In this document: piece by piece, positions 42,201 to 54,200 of the stretch
Layout: every line of letters starts with the position of its first letter
How positions within the stretch are numbered: position 1 is the first letter of the stretch
Translations under genes and position numbers: made by a program
Assembly: GCF_030936135.1 (NCBI RefSeq)
Contig: NC_082603.1
Span: forward strand, 18,491,880-18,555,879
Source: Gavia stellata
Taxonomy: Eukaryota > Chordata > Aves > Gaviiformes > Gaviidae
Direction of reading: 5' to 3'
DNA length: 64,000 nt
Notes under the pieces: generated by a model
Seen by the model: the letters and a program-made list of their open reading frames with translations, nothing else
What the model was told of the DNA's origin: nothing
The model's database searches: none

Positions 42201-45200
42201 ATGTTCTTGAGAGCAGCTCTCTGAGTTAACTAAAACCACTTTTATATGAGTGACTCACCTAGGATTTATGGGTGAGGTTGATCAGCTAGTGGGATAAATA
42301 ATAGGATATGGGTGAGGAATTGGTGGGATAAAAAACATTTAAGCAACGGAATGGCAGTAAGTATAGGAGACCATTTACACTAATTTCACAAAAATTAAAA
42401 CAAGTCAAACAACAACATACAAAGATGATCAGAAAGCAGAGAGACAATAAGCATGTAAAGAACAAGTGATGGATGGATGTTATAAACAATCATCTTCTTC
42501 ATGGCCTAGATTTATAAACTATTTAAAAAAAAGTCATGCTACTCAGTAACTATTAGAGGTCATACATACAGGCTTACTAAATCTATTCACTCAAAGTCAC
42601 ACAAATACAATACCTACAATACCTTACCTGACAAAGCAAACTGACTTACCTCCAAAAGTCTGATATCCCAGATCATAAGCATCTCTTGTAAAGTCTTCAT
42701 ATATAACAACTGCACCACTTGTATCCACTTCAATTTCCTAATAAAGTCAAAACCATAAATTTCGTAAGAAAAAATCCCAACAAAACAATGCCATTCTAAA
42801 TCCAGAAAAAGGCAGTGCAAATTACTTTATTTTCAATAATCTGTTAGTTGCTAATTTTATCAAATATGACAATGGAAGAAAGCAAATTGAGTATCTGGTT
42901 AGGCTCAGTGTACAAACACTTCAAGCTATGCATTTCTCCTTAATGCCTTGAAGTCTTTGTGAATTAGTTTCACAATCAAAATTCTCATTGTCTTCTACAT
43001 AAATATTCTGACCTCCAATTCAGACTTTTAAATACTTAGTTGAGTATATGTTAATACCTCCACTCAAAAAGAAGGAAAATATCATTACAGTCTTCCATCA
43101 TGGAACCAGGATATATACACACACTTAGCTTACTGATGACATACTTCCACATTGTTGCAACTGATCTTTCTCAAGGGGGGAACTAACCTTTGTACCCTGT
43201 CAGGGAACACCTGTTAACACTGTTTTGGGGGGTTTTTTTGTTTGTTTGTTTTTTAATTTACCCTCTCTCCTTGATGTGTCTCATGTCTTACCCATTCTTC
43301 CTCACTGCTGTTTAGCAATCTCCCAGTCATTTTGTACTTACTCAACCCACCCAAGCAGGTCATAGGTGTATGAATACAAGCTGACTACCTATGACAACAT
43401 GAGAAGTGTTCATATGACAGCTCTCTGTGAATAACAAGAATAGGTAGAGTCTAAAAATACACTTTAAAATTCATTTTCCAGGCTATCTGCACAAGTTATA
43501 TCTTTCACTCGAAATCAGTAAGGATTCCAGACTGCCACCAACATAAGACAGTTTTAGATAAGGTGAAGGAAAAAAAATTAAGTTTAGAAAAACTTAGATA
43601 GTTAAGTGCTTTGTTTTTGTAACTCTAGCTTAATAATTATTCATCTTAAGGTATACTGTACAAACTTCTGAAAGAATCACACATTTTCCAACTCTGGGAA
43701 TCTTTACCTCTATAGTAGAATCCTGGAAAGATGTCTTCATGTCTATAAACAGAAAATGAGAAAGAAATAAATAATGCAAAAGTGCTGTCACTATCAACTC
43801 ATTTTAAGGCAATAAGATATCTAGGAAAAAAATCCAGCTTGTTACGCAGCTAGGACCGTTTACATCTACAATTCATTGTAATTTAGAAATAATACTAAGT
43901 GTAAAATCAGTTATCCTTAGGAATATAAACTAAACAGTCTTCTAGAAGCAACCATCTATATCTAACTCCACAAAACAAGAAAGACAAGACTGAAAGGACA
44001 ATATAATTTTGAGATATATTTTCACACATATATTGTATACTGATTGCATCCAATTTTCTGTTAGTTGTTATGTACTTTTTAGTTTTCAACTACATAATAT
44101 TGCTTAGAGCATATTTCAGTTCAAGTTTCAGAAAATTGTATTAAGCCACCCAACAGTTTCTTCCCCCCAGTCTCAAGAGCCACAGGACAGGTTGATTAGA
44201 AGTGCATTCTAGTAGGCACTATCCACTCCACTTCTTAAAGTAACTTCAATATTATGTAGTACATTGGTCCTTGGATTGTGGAAATCGGCGAGGGGGAAGA
44301 GATAATAAACTAGACGTGCTTTGCCTGAAGGTAGTTTAGAAAAAGAGAACCTACAAAAGTACTGAAAGAAGAAGAGCTAAGAGGCAGATCTTTGAGATGC
44401 AAGTCTCTGATATACCCAGATGTGTATTTTACAGACCCATTTCATGACAAGAAAGATGGTGAGTCCAGCAATAACGTTCTCTACACAAAAGGGAGAGGAA
44501 CGTGTTCTATACACCCAGTGCCTGAAATTTTTACAGTACTTTTTAAGTTAAGGGAACAGTTTTGTAATACACAGCAATGTAGCTAGAATTACAAAATCAA
44601 AAATAAAATTTTCATGTGGAAGTTTCTGCCAAGCCTGTGCATTTACCTTGCAAGCTTTGAGCTAAAGTAATTTTAGCATTTTTCAGGCGTGATTTGAAAC
44701 CAAATTATATAAAACACTGCAGATCCAAATTACTGAGGAAATTCCAAGCACAAAAAACTAAAATTTGACTGCTATACATGCCGTTCATAATATTTAATAC
44801 TCAAGTTTACATTTCCTCAAAGCAAGTAATTTATTCAAATCTCTTCAGTGATTTTTTTTCCTCCAGATTTGCCTGCAGTATCAAAATTATGAGATTTGTA
44901 GGACATCTTTAGGGAAGCTAAACAAACCACGCACCACTAATACTTTGCAATTTATATTTCCAGTTTATCTGTCTTATTTCCAGTTCCTCTCTTCATTACA
45001 GCATTTCATTTACAACAAGGGGCAATCCCTCTCTGCCCTTCATAAGTTATGCTGTAATAATTTTCACTGTTTTCTCAGTTTGCCTCCCTTTCTCTCTCCT
45101 CTTTACCCACACCTTTATTTTAGCTGCACTGCAGTTGATGCACTACTTTTTATATCCGTCAAAGTATTTGTACAGCAGGGCCCAGGCTCGTGCAAGGGCA

Positions 45201-48200
45201 CATTTTAATATTTGTCAGGCATTGTAACTTAACGCAACCTGAGATGTGAAATTATTTTCAGTGGTGAAAATTTGCCTCCAGGAAGTATCATTATAAAGTC
45301 TGAATGAAAGAGTCTTCAGCAGTACATATTTAAACACATCAAAATATTCAATTTCATTCAGCAAATTATCTTTGCAGTAGAAGAGTTAGAAGACTAAATT
45401 CATAAAATCTGTTGTGGAGTACTTCAGAGGTAGAATATGAAGAATTACAAAACAGCACAGACAACCCTCTTCCTAAACATTAAAACTAAGTAATTCCTAA
45501 TGAACAAAAATATTAGTAATTTTAACTTAAGAATTTTGGCACTTGTTACTTACTAGGTGATTTTTTCTGGCTCAGCTTCAAAATAGGTTTTGTCATTTTG
45601 GGTTTCTTGATAAATGTCCCACCAGGTTTGTTATATGGCTGTGGTATCATTTTTCTTTTTATTCCTCTTGCAGCAACTGCTGCAGGACTGGGTTTGTTAT
45701 GATAGTCAACAACAATTCCAGGTCTGTGCATTCCTCCAAAGTCTCCCATATGCTGAAAATTTGTGAAATCAAGAGAAAGGTATTAGTATATGAAATCAAT
45801 AGAAATAAAACAAGTACTTGGCACAATAAAACTGTGAACTAAGTAAAATCTGTGTTCTAGACCAAAATGCAGAGGAAATTTAAGCTCCCGCTTCAATGTG
45901 TTATGCAATGGCTTTGTGGGTGTTTGTCCAGTAGAATGAATATGCATGTATAAACTGTGTTTCTGCTTATTCAGAACCATTGTCCAGACAATGAGCATGT
46001 CTATGATAGAGTTCATATCTCAGCCTAACATCTTGGCTCCTCTCTTCAGATTCTCTAGATGATGAATGACTTCTCCCTCTGCGAAAAAACAGAGCTAACC
46101 AATCCAGTTTGACACTTTCATCAGCATTCATTTAAAAAAAAAAAAAAAAAGCAAAGCTTCTTTATGCCAAATGATTAGCAGTGATTTGAAAACTGAGTAA
46201 AAAAGATTGTCCAGTGTGGAACACCAATTAATTGAAGGAAGCTCATCCGTTTTTTTACTTATCTTTCCATTGAATTCAATAAATTCAGAATTTAAAAGTT
46301 GGGCCTAGAGGGAGCAATACAAAAACATGGCAGCAACAGGAATGAAAATACAACTGAAAGACTAAACCTTTCTATTATTTCTAAAATGCTGTACAGTCAT
46401 TTGTGGATACTTCTTTATGCAAATTACCTCTCTGAAGGCATGGAATAAATGAGTAATCTGAAGAGGGAGAATTTAGGTAGCTGTGATATTTTCAAAAGCG
46501 CTAAGCCACTTCATAATATTAATTCAATTATTTGATTAATAATGGGCAGAAGAGAGCCCACTGACTGGATGGGTGACTTGGATAAGCAGAAATATTTGTA
46601 TTGCTGTGAGAATTAGTATTACCCTATCAAAGTTAAAAGAACATAAAAATAACTTCAACATACTTTGTGAAGAGTATGACTTTTTTTTTTAAGCAAATTT
46701 TAAATGACAGACAGAATGTACCAAAACAGGAACTTTTCTTAATCAGAGGTCCATGCACAAGATCTCCGTGTTTATTTAGTTGAGACAGTTATAGAACTAC
46801 CTAGCATGTACATTTACACTATACACATAAATTTGACATGAAGTATGCACTTGGATAATTTCAAGTACTTTTTTTTTTTTTAGAACAGACAGTCTATCTA
46901 TTAAAGGTGCAATGCATTTTACATATGGTAAGTAGTTTAGCCTTTACATTCTCCTTTATTACATAGAAGACTAAAAAAATAAGTTTCAAAATCAAAACAA
47001 AAAAGAAATAAGGCTACTTGTACTCTGCACAAAACTTTCAGATCTAAATGAATTCTGAAAGGATGGCATCCAAGATTAAGAACCTAACGCTTTCAGCTTC
47101 ACAAGCAGAGAAACATAAAGACTATTTCTGATACCATGCTACATGCTAGCTAGCAGCCATGTGCAAATCTGAGCTAAAATTTTAATATGGCAACTATAGT
47201 ACTCAAAAATGCTGCAAAGTAGACTTTCTGGAACAAAACCACCACACAATTAGGCATTTAAAGGATCCAGTAAAAAATAATCTTCCTCTACACTCCAAGC
47301 TACAAACAAGTTGTATGGTTTTAATACTAAAGAATTGCTTCCCAAAGAAATATGGCACACTTAAAAATTTTAAAAGATAAGTTATACCTAGAGGCATAGG
47401 CAGAAAAGGGTTCACTGAACACTTCGTGCTTAAAAAACATAATCAGAATTGGGATTATAAAACCAAGATAAAGGGACACCATCAACTTAAAGTTAGTACT
47501 TCTGTCAAGATTTTTTTTTTTTTTATTCTCTTCTGTTGTGTTTTTCTTCCCCCTAGCTCATTTAACATCTCCAAACTGTGATCCACTATTTTGTGTACAG
47601 TTAATCTTGCTGTTTCTTGGACATACAGTTTTTACATCCTACACTGGAAAGGAATCCACTGAAAAGGAGTTAGAACATAAGGTTTCAAAACAAAATGGAT
47701 ACAAGTAACAGGACTAGGCACACTATCTGGAAATTAATCTCAATTCTGTGAAAGGACCTGATTCCAAGTTGATGATGCCCCTTTAACCATGCTTTAATTT
47801 TGAAAAAGAATCACTGTTATCTGCTAACCACCCACCTTTGCCACTTCCTCCCCATCACCCTTCCAACACACAAGTCAGAGTAAGAATTAAGTTTAAAAGA
47901 AGACTTGATGTTTGATAAAGTATGTGTTCGACACATTAAAGAATTAGCAAAACTTTTACCTTTACAGGAAACAAAAACTACTCTAGCATTCACAACCTGG
48001 GTTTTATTTTTTGCTTATACATTGCACCTTTAACCTACTCAAAACTTCAAAAGACTTTGACTTAAACTTTTACAATATTCAAGAATTTCCCCACCAGCAG
48101 CAAAGATGCTAGTGTTTACAAGGAAAAATGTAAGTCCTTTTAATCCCTTTTAGACCAAACCTATTACTTTTATCTTCACCTTTCAAACAAAAGGAGAGAT

Positions 48201-51200
48201 TTAACAAACCTTATCAACTAGTCTTCTATTACTCATTACTTTCAACAGAAAGAGGGACTGGGTTCTACTTGAAGACAGCTTCAAGGGGGTAAACAACATT
48301 GCCAACCATGAAAGTTTGCTTGGACAAAAACCCCACACTGTACTGAACAGTGCATTCATTTTAAACCAGTGGTCTTGAAAGGGTTTAAAAGAGTGTCTAG
48401 TGAAAAGAATCTGAAAAGATTCTGTACTTACTCCTCGGCCTCGGCCTCTGCCTGTTGATGGTCCTCCAAAAGCATCATAGTTTCTGCTTCCAAATCCACT
48501 TTCAGGATAAGCAGGCGTTCCTCTCCCCCGAGAGCCTACAGGTGCAGGCTTCATATGGGGTGAAGAAAAACTGCTGTAGGAAGAGTAACTCTCTCTTCCT
48601 CTGTCCTCCATAAACCCAGGCCTCAATTTTGAACGGGAGTAAGGTGCTTCCCAGCTAGACCCGCCCTGGTTTCTACCTCCGAAAGAGTCAAGGCTATTCC
48701 GGTAGGAGTTGTCAAATCGACCACCATAACTACCTCCGAAGCGGCTTTGTTCGGGTTCATTATAACCATAGCCAGATCTGTACAGATCTCGCCCACCCAG
48801 AGAAGACCCGGAGTCGTAAGACTCATAAGGTCCAAACCTGGAAAAGTTGCACAGTGAGGAGAAAAAAAAGTAAGCTTACTAATGTTATACATTTCAAAAG
48901 ACAAGTTATCAGTTGACATTTATCAACTAAAATCAATTTATTACTATACTGGTCCGTACAGTTGTGTTATTGTTTAATCTTGATTAGGGCTGGGCAAATC
49001 ACACTATGACCAGATAGAAAGCTATCTGAGACATTTTTGCTACAAACAATTCTAAAGTTCAGTATGCCTGAACTTTGTTTACTTAAAATTTTCAGCAACA
49101 TTTATTTACTAAAACATTATTAGAGCCCAGCCCTAGTCTCACAAAAATAATCACCTGCAGACATTCATAGGCTAGTCAAACTCTCCTTTCTTCAAAATCA
49201 TGCCCTCATATTCTAACAGTTAAACAGCAGTTAAAAGGTGGCTTAGTTCTGAACTGAGGATAAAAAAAAAAAATCCTTTTTTTTTACTGGTACAGTTGTG
49301 AGTCTTAAACACCCCAGAGTTCTAATTTTAAAGGAAAAATACACGTGCTCTTCCACTTATATTTGTACTTTTTGGAAATTTTCTTCCCTGTAGAATTCAG
49401 TCTCCCAATCAAAAGAGTTCATGATCTTCAGCATATCCATCTTTCACTTGCAGACTACTAAGTCTAGCAACTCGGGATTTTGAAACTCTACCCAATACAC
49501 GAAACTCTACCCAGGACACGAAAACAGTCCTTGGAATTTCAGAGTAGAGTAACAAGGAGCTGAAATCTTTAGTTATTTACCAAGAGTTTGCTCTGCCTGG
49601 GGGGGGAGGGTCAGGCTAGAAATCATCAATATTTGTAACCACTTGGAAGGGAAACACATTAGTGTCCCTGCAGGGTTATAATAGGGTGATTCAGCAGGAG
49701 CTGGGAAAGACAACCCCTTGCCTGATAAAATATAAACTAGAACAGACTCAAGTTACTAACTGTATCTGTAGTAAACGGAATGCCTTCATTTTAAAATATA
49801 TTAGTCTCCGAAGACCCAAAGCTACACAGAAAATGACGCTATCTACAGAAAGGGCCCATGCACAACATTAACGTTACATGGCAAGAGACATTTCGGTGCT
49901 CAGGTAGTCATTCAACCTCAATCATATGCAGATTACTATATGGTAGGTACAGCTCATTCCTGAATCTCTGCTCAGACTGTTAAGTCAATCTTCATGTTCA
50001 TCATTAAACAAATTATACTTAACTAAAATGTTTAACAGAACCGTGAAGCAAAACACAACACTTCTCCAGCCTCCCTTAGTACTGTCCTTGCCCAGTGGCA
50101 CCACAGTGACTACAGACAAGAATCATACAGTAGTCTGGCTACAGCCAGACAAGAATTCAAGGGCGCACAAGAAAACCATGAGATTATCTAAGTTTTCTTC
50201 ACATTTTGTTTCCTCCAAGATAAAATCACTACTCTGAAAAGCATGCTTCTTTGAATACGATATTAAGACCTTAATCAAATCAGCTGCTCCCTACTGTTTT
50301 TACCTGAAAGAGCAACAGGAATAGTATCCTAGCATTAAATACACAACTTTAAGACCACTGCATCAGAATTTTTACTTTTAGACCAATCCATCTTACAAAG
50401 CAGCCCAGAACATGCACACAGTTTTGAGTGTAATCAGTACCTGCCAATGAAATAATCTGGACATGACTTTCAGATTCAATACCAAGATCATTTGAGCACT
50501 GCACATTCAAACCAAAGAACACATACCCTAAATGTTCCTTGAAAACGGAATGTTGATAGATTCAGTCTAAGGCATTAAACCAGTTAGGTCTAGTCTGCTA
50601 TGTCAGAAATGGTATATCAGGCCAATCAGCTACAAATTGCTAGCCATTACTGGAAAATAAAACTTCTTCCATTTTCATTCAAAGACGCATTGTTTCACTG
50701 TCAAACTTTTCCACAAAAATGCTGATTATTACAAGAATCTAGCTAGCTCTTACAGTTTAGTATTTGCCAGTATTTATCGAACATGAAGACTCAGAACGAA
50801 AGTGTTCATACAAAATCGTAACAACATGCCTCAGGAACACTTAAGTTAGAAGACAGAATGATTTAAACTTAAATTGGATTTGATCAATTCTTGGGACAAC
50901 TGAAGGATTATTTTACCTGTTACCACCACCACCACCTCCTCCGCCTCCACCTCCATGACTCTCCATCCCATAGGATTGGTTAAGGTAAGAGTCCATGGAT
51001 CGTGGGCCACCATAGCCTCCATGCCCATAATCACGGTCCATGTCTAAAAAAAGAGCAGAAAAATGTTTATAAAGAAAGCAAGCAATAAGTCTTACTAAGT
51101 GATCTAGTTTAAATTCTTAAGTAAAAAGTTTACTGTTTGCCACAGTGCTTACAAGCAAAATACAAAACTGCCAGTTGCAAACCAATTTTGACACTGCGCT

Positions 51201-54200
51201 TAGGGAAGCCACGTGTCTTTGTCATTATCTGAGCACCTCTTAACTGAAATCCAGTTCATATTTTTTCCCAGTAGTGGATAACTCAGGATTGTTGTTCCAT
51301 CAGCTAGAATTCAGACGCAAGTTAAATTAAGAGAATTAAATCGAGAAGACCTATGTAGAATATGTCACAAGTTAGTGGATAATTAAGACTGCTTCCCTTC
51401 CTTTAATAATAGACACAGCTTACAAGCAACTGTTTTCTTTATCCAACGCCACAAGAAACCTTCAGTCACACTGACAGAGACTTTGGGTCAAGGTTACAAG
51501 CTGTCATGCTGCAGTGCAGACTCTGTATATAGGCTACAGTCAAAAAAAAGAATTTTCTCCAATCTAGCACGAACAAAAATCCACCCAAATCAGCATGAGT
51601 TGCAGTTCACTAACTGTGTTAAGATGTTGGTATTTCATAGCTGAACTGATGTCACTTCATGACATCTTTATATCTTGTAGTGAAGTGTGCCAAAAGAACC
51701 AACTTCTTCCTCAACATCAGAAGTCCTATATAAAAGTTCTGATTAAATAACCACTCAAATTCAAAGCACTAGAACAGTGTCATAGATCTGCATAACAATT
51801 ATGATCCACTGCCTTCCTGTAGCACACACAATTTGCACTTCACTGGCATTCTAGTGACCAAAACTGCTTCCCGGTACCAAGCAACACTAACTTTTGGGTA
51901 ATACAAAGAAAGCCAGGCAAGTCAAGCCTCACAGAAAAGGTAACACACAGAAGTAAAACACAGTGAACACAGGAAGGATAAAAATATAACCACACAAAGA
52001 CTTGTCCACTCTAACAAGACAGAGTATTTTATACATTTCAAAATCTCCAAGTTTAAACCATTGGCTTTTCCAGAAGATAACAGGAGAATAAGCTCACTTG
52101 AAGTCATAAGAAATTTTCCTGTTTAAAGAAACATAGTAATTCTCTGTGCATATCATTTCATGAAAATAACTGTAGTGATGAAAATAAGTATATATACACT
52201 ATTTCCCATTTGCATCTGCTTCTTGTTAGCACCAGGCAGCCATTGTAATTTACTTTCTTCCACCTGTCAGCAACAAGAATTCTGCAAATAGTATTTAGCT
52301 GACTGTATCACTTTTACACAGATGTTCTTAGCATGCCTGAATAGACTCCAAGAAATGAAGATCTGGTGATTTTTTCTTCTAATGATCACAGGTACTTTCT
52401 AAAAAATTAAAGATGATACTTCTGAAACAAAAAAAAAAACCCCACAACCCCCACTGTGAACATGGAAGTCACACTGCAACTTTCCATATTCCAAACATAC
52501 AATAAAGACCCTGCAGCAAAACACAAAAAAGCTTTCTAAAATACTAATCATGTAGCACCACACAGCATCAGCTTAAACCGAAAAAAGTTACTCTTTAAAG
52601 AAATGGCTGAGCCTTCTAGTAGAAGCATCCAGTATTCCCCTCTGGTGTGACAGAATGATCTACCACCTAATCCAGTGGAATACCCCCAAGACTGCCTACA
52701 TAAAGATGCAGGCCAGTAAAAAGAGTAAGGTTGTCAATAAAACAAATTCAGTTTCATAGAAATTAAGGTTAGATGATCCCACCACGGTCAATCTCAGATC
52801 CAAGTTTTTTGTTGGGTTTTTTTTTGTTTGTTTTTAATACAGTACCTCTAATCAAAAGACACTGACATTCTGGAAACTGAATTATCTGACCTGAAAGCAC
52901 CCAGTAATTTACGTTAGTTTCACCTGCTCCCTATTATCTACAGACCCTGAGATGGCACAAAAGTAATTAGGTTAAGAGTTGAAGAGGTGAATCAAATCAT
53001 TCAACAAGGAAGAACACAACATACTGTCAAGATCCCTGCCACTGCAATCCAATTCTATTACAGTGTAGTAAGTAGCGACCAGTGTTGTCCATACGTCAGA
53101 AGTTCAGTAGCGGGAAAAACAAAGACATTCACACACAAAAGAACTCTTCCAAAAAAATGGTTTGAAGCATAATTTTGAAATAAACTTTTAGTCTAAAATT
53201 TTTAGCATGAAAGCAAATACTGAAATATGTTTTACAATCACAGGATAACTTCTGACATGCACTTTTGTCCAACACTCTCCTTACTCATCCACGGTTCATA
53301 TTATCTATCATCAGCAGTGTTGCTGTAGAGCTATGCCAGTCCCTAAATCCTCAAATCACTGCCTTTAGTACATCACTACCCCCTCCCTAACAGCGAACAA
53401 CTTACTGATCCTTCCCAGACTCACTGCACTGCATATACCTACATTGTAATACACTCACCTTTGAAAAGGTTTAACAGGGGATACAAAAGATACAAAGTAA
53501 TAATGAGGGATGATCACTTGCATGATATTCCACTACAAGAAACTGGAAGTAGCAAATGAAACTTAAAAATAACAAGCTAAAAAATTAATTGGATCCTTTT
53601 TCAGAAAACAGATACTTAAGTCCTGAAACTGCTCTGTGACAAGAAGTGACTAAAAATTTACATGAATTTAAGAAAGAAATTGGATAAATCCACTGACAAG
53701 AAAGAAATTGGATAAATCCACTGACAAGAAATTCAAAGGATGTCAAACAAAGTCTATGTCTCTGGTTCAGAAAGTCCCCAAGCTGCAAACCAGTGAAGGC
53801 ACATAAATACACTGACAGAGCACTTGCACTATTCCTTCCACATCTCCAAACAACAACATACAGGATGACATACAGGATATTGGTGAGATGGGACAGACAC
53901 ATCTTGGACCTGACCTAATGAAGGTGATCTTATGATCTCCTTCCGACTATTTCATTAACTGTTCCACATTGCTGAGCAGTTAATCTATCATTCCAACCAC
54001 TGGCCTCCTGGTTCAGTCATCTTGTCAGCTGCAAACTTTACCGAAGATTTATAGATTTTACACTTCATGCCCAGAGCTTGACAAATACTGCATTCAAATT
54101 ATGAAGTGAAGTATTTCTTCAGGCATTAAGCTTTTCTTTACTCTGCAAGTCTGTTCTCCAGATAGGCTTTACCCTAAAAAGGGGAAAACGTACAAGACGA

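Noticed and set aside
42641..42820. Plus- and minus-strand short frames around ZNF326 exon 6 read as separate small genes
   Set aside because: They are out-of-frame shadows; the phase-matched exon explains the open sequence.
53910..53945. Possible old CR1 scrap with GATCTTATGATCTCC wording
   Set aside because: Too short and diverged to separate from chance.
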